DNA of 42,228 nt from Verrucomicrobiaceae bacterium. Lineage in GTDB: Bacteria > Verrucomicrobiota > Verrucomicrobiia > Verrucomicrobiales > Akkermansiaceae. Numbering within the stretch: the stretch's first letter is position 1; every line of letters starts with the position of its first letter. The stretch is taken from assembly GCA_027485615.1 (NCBI GenBank), contig JAIXQS010000036.1, forward strand, positions 1-42,228, written 5' to 3'. The notes under the pieces were generated by a model. The model was not told where the DNA came from and did no database searches. It worked only from the letters and a program-made list of their open reading frames with translations. Positions 25,101 to 32,520 of the stretch are shown one piece after another. The translations under genes and the position numbers were made by a program.

Positions 25101-25273
25101 AAGAGCTGTTTGTCGGGGTGCAGGAGCTGGAGGCTGGCTTCGAAGGTGCCGAACTGCATCATGCGCGAGCCGAGACCGTTTCCGATCAGGACGATACGGG
25201 AGTCTTTTTCCAGGGTAAGAGGGGCCGCAGTGCAGGTGACGACGCTGAAGAGAAAGGCGAGAATTTTTTTCAC
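22145..25273 (-). CDS. PVC-type multidomain protein: SGNH hydrolase, membrane-bound dehydrogenase-like propeller, HEAT, CxxCH cytochrome c
   Basis: A 1042-residue exported protein. A GTG at 25273 gives a good signal peptide (KKILAFLFSVVTCTAAP). Residues about 20-280 are an SGNH/GDSL-like domain (RIVLIGNGLGSRMMQF, FFGFNESFNG and a late NQTGYEHLAELL). A six-bladed propeller follows: YKIELFASEETFPHLANPVQ, DTNNDGKADKETIFAD, NNGGFFRYSP-type strands and GSLYLIDWHNVLVGHMQH. Then come helical HEAT-like repeats (KDARVRAAAVHVLRYSG) and a haem-binding end with GHCITCHQADGAGLPA. Proteins of this plan (TIGR02604/TIGR02603 domains) are abundant in Planctomycetes and Verrucomicrobia; they are assumed to oxidise carbohydrate-derived substrates in the periplasm, but few have been tested. 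It lies between fmt and a fragment of fmt. Confidence 0.87.
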   Translation of the reverse strand: MKKILAFLFSVVTCTAAPLTLEKDSRIVLIGNGLGSRMMQFGTFEASLQLLHPDKQLFIRNMCDEGDTPGFRPHSARPSPWAFPGAEKFHPPLSTTKDRWGSGHSGSGSMPTPDEWLTQLKPDIIIAFFGFNESFNGQAGLENFKAELRAFIKHTLSQKYNGASTPDLALVSPPGFEDPTKDRERAVDSNLALYAAAMEQVAKEENVPFVNCYAAFHTWFQVKEKLTRDGVLLNQTGYEHLAELLIENLFGSRPTDASRADVLAAVHEKNWMWEKYYKIPNGVHVYGRRNQPFGPVNYPPELKKLEQMCAIRDQAIWAAVQGKSLDLAAADAGTEPLPEVKTNYNPSNKNGTTEYLYGEKAVASFTTAPGYKIELFASEETFPHLANPVQLSFDNQGRLWVATMPTYPHYKPGDPKPSDKLLILEDTNNDGKADKETIFADNLHLPTGFEISHDGVYVAEGNHLILLKDTNGDDKADVREVVFSGFDDHDTHHVISAFCADPSGAIYMGEGTFLHSNIETAFGPVRSSNGGFFRYSPQLNHLERTARLSIPNPWGTAFDHYGQPFFLATSDPDLMWMTPGSVNVDYGQFTPTPRSIIENNQRVRPTSGLEFVSSGHFPDNVQGDILLNNTIGFLGTKQHQVIDSESGYTAKYRQDLLTSTDGNFRPVDLEFAPDGSLYLIDWHNVLVGHMQHSARDPLRDHEHGRIYRITYPDRPLVKPAQIYQAPLATLFENLTLPEYRSRYRTRRELRARPAAEVIPALQKWTASLKADAPNHEHAILEALWVTWGFDQVDAALLKKLLGAKDARVRAAAVHVLRYSGHQIVDQAELLQKAAVDDSSRVRLETAVAASWIAPEKGIPVLAAISKQPLDNWIKPVLATAEAHLRGQEIKGNKVEKIRPPTNPLKGEALTLYQKGAEVYGREGHCITCHQADGAGLPAAMFPPLSQTEWVQGSEERLIKIALHGLLGPIEVNGKQYPGQVPMTAFKQLSDEEIAAVLTYVRNTFGNQSPMVTPAKVKQVREATKTQSGYYAPADLLNEHPHD

Positions 25274-25389
25274 AGGCCGGTAGGGTATGCTCTTGGAGGG
25301 TGGATTCAATGTTGAGTTTTCCGAATATCCTGAGCAGTTGAATTCCCTCGAAGGGGGCATCTGTATTTTTAACATTGAATCTCGCGTGA

Positions 25390-25527
25390 TTAAAGGGATT
25401 CGCTGTGGTTGCGCCCCACCGGCTTGTCCGGTTGGGTGTTGAGCAGGCAAGGCCGCGGGCCGTTCGCAAGGAGATGGCGGAAGGTGGGCAGCGCGATGTC
25501 ACCGGTGGCGATGAAGGCGAGTTTCAT
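25390..25527 (-). pseudogene. Duplicated 5' fragment of fmt
   Basis: A 45-codon frame reading MKLAFIATGDIALPTFRHLL then ANGPRPCLLNTQPDKPVGRN and a stop. It matches the first 43 or so codons of fmt (bases 21627-21760 against 25396-25529) with about a dozen mismatches in 134 bases and no gaps. After the codons for HSES the similarity ends. It is in the same orientation as fmt. The changes are spread out, so the duplication is not recent. Confidence 0.85.
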
Positions 25528-25668
25528 GGGGAAGATGGATGAACCGCCATGACGCCAAGTGCGCCAAGGAAGAGCTTATGAATTTCAGGTGGATTTCCTT
25601 CTCCTGAGACCAAATGAGGGATGGCGGCGGTCATGGCTGATCCGCTTGTGGAAAATTGTAAGCACGGA

Positions 25669-25881
25669 CTATCGGCCAAGCTCGGATTTGATTTGATCCC
25701 AAGAGCGATGGGTGGATGGGTCGGACTTCATTTCGTGGATTCTCCGCTTGGCTTCATCCGTGCCGTCATCATGGTCGGCAAGAACTGCTGGAAGGGAGCC
25801 GAGAAGTTCCGCTGCAAGCAATGCCCGTTGATCCTCGGGGAGGTTCATTGCTTCATGATGGATTTGGACGGTGGTCATCAT
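25669..25881 (-). CDS. Orphan TIGR02574-type addiction-module antitoxin
   Basis: A 70-residue protein: TVQIHHEAMNLPEDQRALLA followed by ELLGSLPAV and a helical end RRIHEMKSDPSTHRSWDQIK. 'LP..QR..LA..LL.SL' is the signature of the small 'putative addiction module component' family, which is normally followed by a ParE/RelE toxin. Here 140 bases of non-coding DNA and the fmt fragment follow, so there is no toxin. It may be a remnant or a lone regulator. Confidence 0.7.
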   Translation of the reverse strand: MMTTVQIHHEAMNLPEDQRALLAAELLGSLPAVLADHDDGTDEAKRRIHEMKSDPSTHRSWDQIKSELGR

Positions 25882-25990
25882 CGTTCTTGGTTAAGGTACA
25901 CAGGATACCTATCGCCTGAGCAAATTCAAGGACAGGTGTGCGCTGCTAGGTTGTGGAGGTGAACTCTGATGTGGTTAGTGGGAATATGGA

Positions 25991-26056
25991 GAAGGGCTTT
26001 TTAACCCCTCTGCGGTTGAAGAGGTCGGCGTTTGTTGAAAGGGGTTTCAAGCCCCT
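25991..26056 (-). terminator. Paired palindromes after recN
   Basis: Read on the minus strand, AGGGGCTTGAAACCCCT (26056-26040) overlaps the recN stop and AGAGGGGTTAAAAAGCCCTTCT (26012-25991) follows 27 bases later. The order and inner sequences (TTGAAA, TTAAAAA) are like those after the MalY-type gene at 19942-19987. A terminator or REP-like role is likely. Confidence 0.5.
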
Positions 26057-27705
26057 CATCCCTCCAATAAAGCTTCGGCCATCGCGCGGGCTTGCTGGCC
26101 TCCACCGCCTAACATGCGGACGAGTTCGTTGATACGTTTGTCGCCAACGACGGGGTAGAGCTTGGAGCGGGTGCGGCCGGAGACGACCTCTTTCTCGACG
26201 ACGAAATGAGCGGCGGCGGTGGCGGCGACCTGAGGGAAATGGGTGATGGCGATGACCTGATGCAGCTCGCCGAGAATGGCCATTTTTTTCCCGACGGCGC
26301 GGGCGATCTCGCCGCCTACGTTGGCGTCGATCTCATCGAAGACCATGAGCGGGGTGGAGTCCTGGCCGGCGAGGGAGGATTTCACGGCGAGCATGACGCG
26401 CGAGATTTCCCCGGAGGAACCGATCTGGCGCAGCGGCAGCAGCGGCTCGCCGGGGTTGGGGCCGAAGAGGAAATCGCAGGATTCGAAGCCGTGGAGGGTG
26501 GGCTCTTTCGTCGTGGCGAGGGCGATCTCGAACGCGGATTGCTTGAAGCCGAGTTCCTTGAGTTGGGAGGCGATGTCCTTCGCGAGTTTCGGCGCGGCCT
26601 TTTTCCGTGAGGCGGTGAGCTTTGCGCCGAGCGCATCGAGTTCCTTGCGGCACTCGGCGAGGGCGGCGGTGAGGGCGGCGATTTTCTCCGAACGGTTGTC
26701 GATGTTGTCGAGGCGTGCGGCGAGGGTTTCCTGGCGGGCGAGGATGTCGTCGAGTGTTGGACCGTATTTGCGCTTGAGGGTTTCGATGACGTTCACGCGC
26801 TCCTCGATGGAGGCGGCTTCGGAGGGATCGATCTCAAGCTCATCGGCGTAATCGGTGAGGCTGGCCTCGAGGTCCTGGAGCTCGATGGAGGCGGTTTCCA
26901 GCGAGGCGAGTTTTTCGGAAACGGAGGGATCGAGCTTTTCGAGTTCGCGGGCGAGGCGCTGGAGATCGGAGATGCGGGTGAGCAGGCCGTCCTCGGAGGA
27001 AAGCGCGGCGACGGCCTGCGCGGCGATCTCTACGAGACGGGTGGAGTTCGAGGAGCGGTGGTAGCGCTCCTGGAGTTCGTCGCCATCGGCGGGGGTGAGC
27101 TTGGCGGTCTCGATCTCGTCGAGCTGGTAGCGGAGAAGCTCGAGTTCCTGCTCGGAGGCGTTCTCGGCGTTTCTGATTTCCTCAAGCTCATGGGACTTTT
27201 CCCGCCATGTGCGGAAGGCGGTGCGATAACCGGCGAGCTGCGGTTCGTGGCCGGAGTAGGCGTCGAGCATCGCGAGCTGGCGTTCCTGGGAAAGGAGCGA
27301 CTGGTGGTCGTGCGGGCCGTGAAGATCGACGAGGCGCTCGCCGATTTTTTTCAGGAGTGTGAGCGTGACGGGGGAGTCGTTGACGAACTGGCGGTTCGCG
27401 GTGGTGCCGATGGAGCGACGGATGATGACGCCGTTGTCATCGCAGGGCGGGAGTCCGCCCTCCTCGAGGATCGCGTTGATCTCGGCCACGTCTTTCAGCT
27501 CGAAGACCGCCTCGATCGTGCAGGTGTCCTCGCCGGTGCGGATCAGGCCTTTGTCGGCGCGGTCGCCGAGGATCATTTTCAGCGCGCCTACGATGACGGA
27601 TTTCCCCGCTCCCGTTTCTCCTGTGACGGAGATGAGACCGGAGCCGAGTTCCCATGCGAGTTCGTCAACGAGGGCGAGGTTACGGATCTTCAGGAGGGTG
27701 AGCAT
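26056..27705 (-). CDS. recN: DNA repair protein RecN
   Basis: A 549-residue SMC-like ATPase for double-strand break repair. It starts LTLLKIRNLALVDELAWELG, Walker A is GETGAGKS (29-36), the centre is a long coiled coil interrupted by the hinge-like part, and the C-terminus has the signature GSSGEISRVMLAVKS, Walker B TPLMVFDEIDANVGG, and VIAITHFPQVAATA. Full length for the family. The amidase gene lies 70 bases upstream on the same strand, so they may share a transcript. Confidence 0.95.
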   Translation of the reverse strand: MLTLLKIRNLALVDELAWELGSGLISVTGETGAGKSVIVGALKMILGDRADKGLIRTGEDTCTIEAVFELKDVAEINAILEEGGLPPCDDNGVIIRRSIGTTANRQFVNDSPVTLTLLKKIGERLVDLHGPHDHQSLLSQERQLAMLDAYSGHEPQLAGYRTAFRTWREKSHELEEIRNAENASEQELELLRYQLDEIETAKLTPADGDELQERYHRSSNSTRLVEIAAQAVAALSSEDGLLTRISDLQRLARELEKLDPSVSEKLASLETASIELQDLEASLTDYADELEIDPSEAASIEERVNVIETLKRKYGPTLDDILARQETLAARLDNIDNRSEKIAALTAALAECRKELDALGAKLTASRKKAAPKLAKDIASQLKELGFKQSAFEIALATTKEPTLHGFESCDFLFGPNPGEPLLPLRQIGSSGEISRVMLAVKSSLAGQDSTPLMVFDEIDANVGGEIARAVGKKMAILGELHQVIAITHFPQVAATAAAHFVVEKEVVSGRTRSKLYPVVGDKRINELVRMLGGGGQQARAMAEALLEG

Positions 27706-27775
27706 GGGCGGTCTTCGCGCCGGATTATGCAGGGGCGCGGCGTGAGATCAACGCAAAGCGAGGGTCGTTTCACGA

Positions 27776-28819
27776 CTATCGTTTCGGCTCTGCAGGCTTG
27801 CGCCCTACGGCGAAGCGGTAGCGGGCGATGGCATCCACCATGCCTTGTGCGATGGCCGCTTGGTAGGACTCGTTGGCGATCAGCCTGGCTTCGTAGGGGT
27901 GACTCATGAAGCCTCCCTCGAAAAGGACGGCGGGATGCTTGACTCCGGAAAGAACACTGAAGCGGGCGCGCTTGATGCCGCGGTCGAGGGTGTTATCGCC
28001 CAGCCTGCGGAGCACCGAGCCGTGAAGGGCGGTGGCCAATGCGATATTGGCGGAGTCGTGCTCGTTGCCGGTTCGCGCGACCGTGTCGCTGGCCTTCAGG
28101 TTCGCCCCGTAGTGGGAGACACCGGGAGGGGAAAGGGTGAATGTCTCGATGCCTCGCGCATGGCTCCCGCCCGAGTTGAAATGAAGGCTCACGAAAATCG
28201 CATTTTCCTTAACGGTGTTCGCGATGTCCACGCGCTCCTGCAGCGAGTAAAACCGGTCACTGTCGCGGATCAGCTTCACCTTGAATCCCTTCGCCTCAAG
28301 GAGTCCTTTTAGCCGCATTGTGAGCCGGAGGTTGTAAGCAGCTTCGGTGCCGATCGGGTTCGTGGCGCCGGGGTCTTTGCCGCCGTGTCCCGCGTCGAGG
28401 ATCACCGTACGGAAATCACCGGCATTTGCGATGAAGTTGGGGCGCAGGACGGGATCGATCAGTTTGGCGAGATCCATGCGGGAAACGTAAACCCCGTTTC
28501 CGGAAGCCTCTACAGAGTGCGAGAAAACGAATTTCACGTTGTTCATCAGGCATTCGTTGCCGCCCACTTTCAGCTTCATCTCCACCTTGGGATTTTCCAG
28601 CACCACCGAGTTGCCGGCGCGTGTGAGCTTGGAGAAATTGTAAAAGCGCTTGATTCCCTCCACCGAGACATAGTCGCGTCCCCCGATCTTAATGAGATCC
28701 CAGCCCGCATTTTTTTCAGCCTGTGCCGACACCACGGAAAACGGTGAAAAAAGTGCGAGCACGAGGGACAACGCTAGGAAAAGGGTCGCGCACGGTCTGG
28801 GATTTTTCAGCGGTGGCAT
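27776..28819 (-). CDS. N-acetylmuramoyl-L-alanine amidase (Amidase_3)
   Basis: A 347-residue exported zinc amidase that cuts the peptide from peptidoglycan glycan strands. A signal peptide (ATLFLALSLVLALFSPFSVV then SAQA) leads into a copper-amine-oxidase-N-like or AMIN-like beta domain (IGGRDYVSVEGIKRFYNF). The catalytic domain has TVILDAGHGGKDPGATN (zinc His), the family Glu in GTEAAYNLRL, FVSLHFNSGG (zinc His) and VLFEGGFMSHPYEA (catalytic Glu). ATG 28819 is chosen because AGAGAG lies six bases upstream; ATG 28825 would leave no space. It is full length for AmiC-like enzymes. Confidence 0.9.
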   Translation of the reverse strand: MPPLKNPRPCATLFLALSLVLALFSPFSVVSAQAEKNAGWDLIKIGGRDYVSVEGIKRFYNFSKLTRAGNSVVLENPKVEMKLKVGGNECLMNNVKFVFSHSVEASGNGVYVSRMDLAKLIDPVLRPNFIANAGDFRTVILDAGHGGKDPGATNPIGTEAAYNLRLTMRLKGLLEAKGFKVKLIRDSDRFYSLQERVDIANTVKENAIFVSLHFNSGGSHARGIETFTLSPPGVSHYGANLKASDTVARTGNEHDSANIALATALHGSVLRRLGDNTLDRGIKRARFSVLSGVKHPAVLFEGGFMSHPYEARLIANESYQAAIAQGMVDAIARYRFAVGRKPAEPKR

Positions 28820-28986
28820 AACCATCTCTCTTTCAGCACGAAACGTAGAGATCCGCTGAGGACATGACAATACGTTTTTCCAGCACAATCCCGCAGCTTC
28901 ACTCCCACGAAAAAATTCCGAAGATTCTCTTGCAATGACCCGGTAGACGTCCTATTTCCTCCGCCCACCCAAACCGAAAGGCAAAC

Positions 28987-29068
28987 GCTCGGATGGCGGA
29001 ATTGGTAGACGCGCTAGACTAAGGATCTAGTAGGGAAACCTGTGGAGGTTCGAGTCCTCTTTCGAGCA
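28987..29068 (+). tRNA. tRNA-Leu (AAG anticodon)
   Basis: An 82-base class II tRNA. Acceptor GCTCGGA pairs with TTCGAGC (G-T at pair 6), D-arm GGC...GAC-type, anticodon stem CTAGA/TCTAG around loop CTAAGGA (anticodon AAG), a variable arm TAGGGAAACCTG, T-arm GGAGG-TTCGAGT-CCTCT, discriminator A. CCA is not encoded. The recombinase reading frame opens inside its 3' end. Confidence 0.9.
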
Positions 29069-29134
29069 CTTCCCCTTAATAATCAAGGGGTTACGGCAGC
29101 ACCAACTGCCGTGGTTGACGGTGGTTCCAGTCTC

Positions 29135-30463
29135 ATGAACGAGGCTGGCGACAAAATGGCGACAAATCGGGGGGCAAGCCTCCCCAAGGGACGGAGAAAA
29201 AAAGCCTGCCCCTTCCTCAAGGTCAAAGCGGGCTCCGCCGTGGTGCCGATCTACCGCACGGCATGCAAGGGACGGCTCCGCTACACCCTGAGTTTTTACC
29301 GGGATGGCCGCCGCATGCGGAAAATGTTTAACGACCTGGAGTCCGCCAAAAAGGAGGCCTTGTTTGTGGCGCAGCGGATCCAATCCGGCATGCAGCACGT
29401 CACCGACCTCAAGCCGCACGAGCGCGACACGTTCAAGGCGGCGGAGGCGTTGCTGGAAAAACTCGGGATCCCGCTCTATGCCGCCGTGGAGGATTACGTG
29501 AGAGCCCGCACCCTGGCCGGGAGTGAGTCGCTTTCCGTGATGGCCATGGAATACAGCAAGATGTTCGGCAAGATCGTTCGCCGCGCAACCGTGCCCGAGG
29601 TGGTGGCCGAACTGCTCAAGATCCGCGAACAGGACGGCGCGAGCGTCGCCTATCTCGGCCAGCTCCGCACCACGCTGAATCGTTTCGCAACCAAGTTCCC
29701 CGGACCGATTCTCGAAGTGACCGGCCCCGAGGTGGACGCCTGGCTGCGGTCCTTGGACATTGCGGCAGTCACGCGCAACTCGATGCTGCGGTGCATCAAG
29801 GTGCTCTTCTCCTTCGCCAAGGCCCAGAACTACCTGCCGGACGAGAAGAATACGGCCGTCGAGCAGATGCAGCAGGTGCGCGTGAAATCCGAGGATACGA
29901 CGATCTTCTCACCCGAGGAAATGGCGAAGCTGCTGCACCATGCCCCAACCGATCTGGTGCCCATCCTCGCCATCGGGGCGTTTGCCGGTATCCGCATGGC
30001 CGAGCTCGAACGGCTCGACTGGAAAGCCGTGGATCTGGAGCGGAGGTTCATCGAGATTCGTGCCGGCCAAGCCAAGACCGCCTCCCGCCGCGTGATCCCC
30101 ATCAGCGACAACCTCGCCGCTTGGCTCACGCCTCTGGAGCGAAAAGGGAAGATCGTCCGCACCAAGGAGCTGCAAACCCACGTGCCCGCCCTTGCCCGCG
30201 CCCTCAAGATGGAATGGCCGCGCAACGTGCTTCGGGATTCATTCATCAGTTACCGGATCGCCATCGTCCAGAGCGCCGATCAGGTGGCGCTTGAGGCTGG
30301 AAACTCTGCCTCGATCATCTTCAAACACTACCGGGAGCTGACCACACCCGAGGTGGCGAAGAAATGGTTCGGCATTCTGCCCAAGGAAGGTCAGTGGGAA
30401 AACACCCTCCGCTACGACCGCAAGAGGCGACGGGTGATCCTCAACGGAGTGGAATACCAGTGA
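29135..30463 (+). CDS. Tyrosine recombinase (phage-type integrase)
   Basis: A 442-residue site-specific recombinase. The N-terminal 90 residues (RTACKGRLRYTLSFYRDGRR) look like an arm-binding domain, then a core-binding SAM-like domain (VAELLKIREQDGASVAYLGQ), then the catalytic domain. Arg287 lies in GAFAGIRMAELERLDW, the second Arg in NVLRDSFISYRIA, and Tyr399 in IIFKHYREL. The usual His of the HxxR box is Asn here and the later His/Trp is Asn in EAGNSAS; this variant is common in a Verrucomicrobia integrase group, so it may still be active. The frame is open back into tRNA-Leu; I use ATG 29135 (ATG 29156 is an alternative). Position right after the tRNA marks it as the integrase of an island inserted there. 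Confidence 0.88.
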   Translation: MNEAGDKMATNRGASLPKGRRKKACPFLKVKAGSAVVPIYRTACKGRLRYTLSFYRDGRRMRKMFNDLESAKKEALFVAQRIQSGMQHVTDLKPHERDTFKAAEALLEKLGIPLYAAVEDYVRARTLAGSESLSVMAMEYSKMFGKIVRRATVPEVVAELLKIREQDGASVAYLGQLRTTLNRFATKFPGPILEVTGPEVDAWLRSLDIAAVTRNSMLRCIKVLFSFAKAQNYLPDEKNTAVEQMQQVRVKSEDTTIFSPEEMAKLLHHAPTDLVPILAIGAFAGIRMAELERLDWKAVDLERRFIEIRAGQAKTASRRVIPISDNLAAWLTPLERKGKIVRTKELQTHVPALARALKMEWPRNVLRDSFISYRIAIVQSADQVALEAGNSASIIFKHYRELTTPEVAKKWFGILPKEGQWENTLRYDRKRRRVILNGVEYQ

Positions 30464-30780
30464 TCCTGTTCAATCCGCGCGCCAACGAGCCTAACCGACG
30501 CGGAATGGTCATGAGAGGGCAGGGGACACCGGCACACCTTGCGCGTCAGGCACGTGCTCCTACGCGGCAACCAACGCAAAATCTGGGGGGATGGGGATGA
30601 AGTCCTTCATCTGCCGAAAAGCCGTCACAAAAGAATTCCTGGCAGGGCGGGTAGGGAGAGCTAATCACGCGCGCACAGAATCCGCAGTAAAATCCCCAAA
30701 CCCCATTTCCCCGCCCTCTCGTCCAACCCAACGGTTCTTTCAACAGCCTTCACCTCAAAAGTAAATTCCTAGCATTCAGT
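30464..30780 (+). repeat. Recombinase 3' tail, copy A
   Basis: The 300 bases after the recombinase stop have no gene. They match bases 34148-34460 well (for example GCGCGCCAACGA, TAACCGA-GCGGAATG, GAGAGGG) and their last 90 bases also resemble 33628-33745. They probably form the right-hand end of an integrative element. Confidence 0.6.
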
Positions 30781-30954
30781 GATCCTCTTCTGGTCCACCT
30801 GCGCCTGAATCACCGCATCGAGCAGTTGTATGGTCTTGATGCCTTTGAGCACCTCAAGCGCCACGCGGGCCTTGAACTCGGGTTCGTGTCTCTGCGTTTG
30901 CCTTTCATTTGTGTGTGTTCGGTTTGGTTTCAATGCCGTTCCCACACACCACAA
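30769..30954 (-). pseudogene. IS3-family transposase OrfA stub
   Basis: The minus-strand frame contains RHEPEFKARVALEVLKGIKT and IQ, the start of the helix-turn-helix of IS3-family OrfA proteins, then departs into LLDAVIQAQVDQKRITEC and stops. The upstream residues are not family-like. OrfB is absent. Confidence 0.55.
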
Positions 30955-30995
30955 TCATAGCTTAGCCACTGGTCTGATTTTCCGGGGCGGCTCAC

Positions 30996-31388
30996 TCATT
31001 TGACGGAGTTTTTCAGCCGAAGCAGCGTAGGTTCGTTGCAATAGGGGCAGTAAAACTGATTTTTAAAAATAATGGACAGGGCCACGCGGGTGCGGTGGCT
31101 ACCGAATGCGGATTTTGCTTGGCGGTGTCGGGAACAGGCTTTGTCGGCAAGTATGGGTGTCTGACAGAGCGGGCATCTCGCCTTGCTCGCGATCATCCAT
31201 TGGAGAATTGCCATAAAACCACCCGAAATTCCCGCACCGGCACCAACATATGTTAGATATGGATCATATACGCAGACCCCTCCCAGCATGAGAACGAAGC
31301 TTGCGGATAGAAGGCAAACTCGCGCACACCACATTACGGCGGCGAAGCGAAATCGGTAAATTAGGTTGATTGATCGTGGACTGTGCAT
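30996..31388 (-). CDS. Hypothetical membrane protein with zinc-ribbon-like CPxC motifs
   Basis: About 130 residues from ATG 31388 (the frame extends to 31472 but that part is low-complexity). Two hydrophobic segments (AAVMWCARVCLLSASFVLML and YVGAGAGISGGFMAILQWMI) are followed by ARCPLCQTPILADKACSRHR and, 30 residues later, FYCPYCNEPTLL. The two CPxC pairs with nearby Cys/His suggest a bound zinc. I do not recognise a named family; similar small proteins seem to occur in related genomes. Function unknown. Confidence 0.55.
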   Translation of the reverse strand: MHSPRSINLIYRFRFAAVMWCARVCLLSASFVLMLGGVCVYDPYLTYVGAGAGISGGFMAILQWMIASKARCPLCQTPILADKACSRHRQAKSAFGSHRTRVALSIIFKNQFYCPYCNEPTLLRLKNSVK

Positions 31389-31512
31389 GTTTCTAACAGG
31401 AGATGCCCGGGGGGGCTGAAATTGTGTTGGTAAGGGTAAGGTCGTTCGAGAAGTATGGATAGGAGCGCTCACTCGTCTCTAACCTTGCAAAGCGGAATTC
31501 GGTTCGTCTGGG

Positions 31513-32520
31513 TCAGGAACTTGGCACGACGACAGTGCACTTCCGGAAACGGCGGAGGGTTTCTGAAGGGCTCTCGCCAAACAATCCGCGATATTGCACG
31601 GAAAATCGGCCGAGCTCAGAGAACCCGAGTCGTATAGCGATCTCGGTGACACTGAATTCCCTCGGATCGGTATTCAGCAACATCTGGTAAGCTTGGCTCA
31701 GTCTGCGCTTTTGGAAAAATTGGTATGGAGGCATTCCCATGATCTTGATGAAGGCTTTATGGAGAGTCCTGGGGTTGACGTTGAGCACTATGCAGAGGTC
31801 GGAGATGCAAACGGGTCCGGTGATGCTGCGGGCCAATTCCAATGCGCGATGCACCGTGATGGCTGCGGGGCCGCGGTCCAAATCGTGTTCACCCCCGTCG
31901 AGCACCGGCAGAATGGAGTCAAAAATCACCTTCTCAAACTGATCCGCGCTGAAGTTCAGATTGCCCTGGCGTGCGGCATTGAGCATCGGAATGAATATCT
32001 CCCGGATGCTCTGGATGTCATGGTGGTTCGATTGTAGGGTTTTTTTTCTCCTGCCCGGCAAGAGAGCCTTGAGGGACGCCTCCGGCAGCGATAGCTGCTC
32101 GGCCATTTGCAGCAATTTCGCATAATCTATCAAGAGTATCATCTGCTGATAGCCGCTATCCATCATGTGATCAAACGATTCTCCTGTAATGCTAGACGAG
32201 ATCCTGTTGTCATCGACTGTTTCGCCTAAAAACCTCGCCTCGGCGGTGCAAAGTGGTATTGAAAATCCAAATCGGTTTCCCAGCAACTCGCCCTCCAGGT
32301 GGGTGCGAAGTGGATAATTCTCGCGGTAGAGCAGTAAACTCTTCGTGGCGATGAAGTCGACTTGCCCTTGAAAGTCTCCCGACTCCAACTGGACGGCATC
32401 GATTTGGAAATAATCCTTCATGCAGCCCGCCAGATCCTCGAATGAATCGCGCCGAACAAAGCCGCTCATGACTGGCTCGCATGGCTTCTCGGGGGGGCGT
32501 GTTTCTGAAGGATGTCGCAT
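31513..32520 (-). CDS. AraC-family regulator (EutR-like architecture)
   Basis: A 335-residue protein. The N-terminal 215 residues form an effector domain of no clear family with a beta-rich start (IDAVQLESGDFQGQVDFIAT). The C-terminal HTH_18 domain reads ITGPVCISDLCIVLNVNPRT then LHKAFIKIMGMPPYQFFQKR and SVTEIAIRLGFSELGRFSVQ-YRGLFGESPSETLRR. The domain order and the 'LHxAFxxxxGxxPxxFxxxxRL' stretch resemble EutR/AraC-type activators with unrelated N-termini. The start at 32520 is uncertain; ATG 32469 (MSGFVRRD) would also fit. It sits inside the tRNA-Leu island and no obvious target gene lies beside it. Confidence 0.8.
   Translation of the reverse strand: MRHPSETRPPEKPCEPVMSGFVRRDSFEDLAGCMKDYFQIDAVQLESGDFQGQVDFIATKSLLLYRENYPLRTHLEGELLGNRFGFSIPLCTAEARFLGETVDDNRISSSITGESFDHMMDSGYQQMILLIDYAKLLQMAEQLSLPEASLKALLPGRRKKTLQSNHHDIQSIREIFIPMLNAARQGNLNFSADQFEKVIFDSILPVLDGGEHDLDRGPAAITVHRALELARSITGPVCISDLCIVLNVNPRTLHKAFIKIMGMPPYQFFQKRRLSQAYQMLLNTDPREFSVTEIAIRLGFSELGRFSVQYRGLFGESPSETLRRFRKCTVVVPSS

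Noticed and set aside
25621..25962. A 113-codon plus-strand frame at 25621-25962
   Set aside because: It is antisense to the TIGR02574-type antitoxin gene and has no recognisable features.
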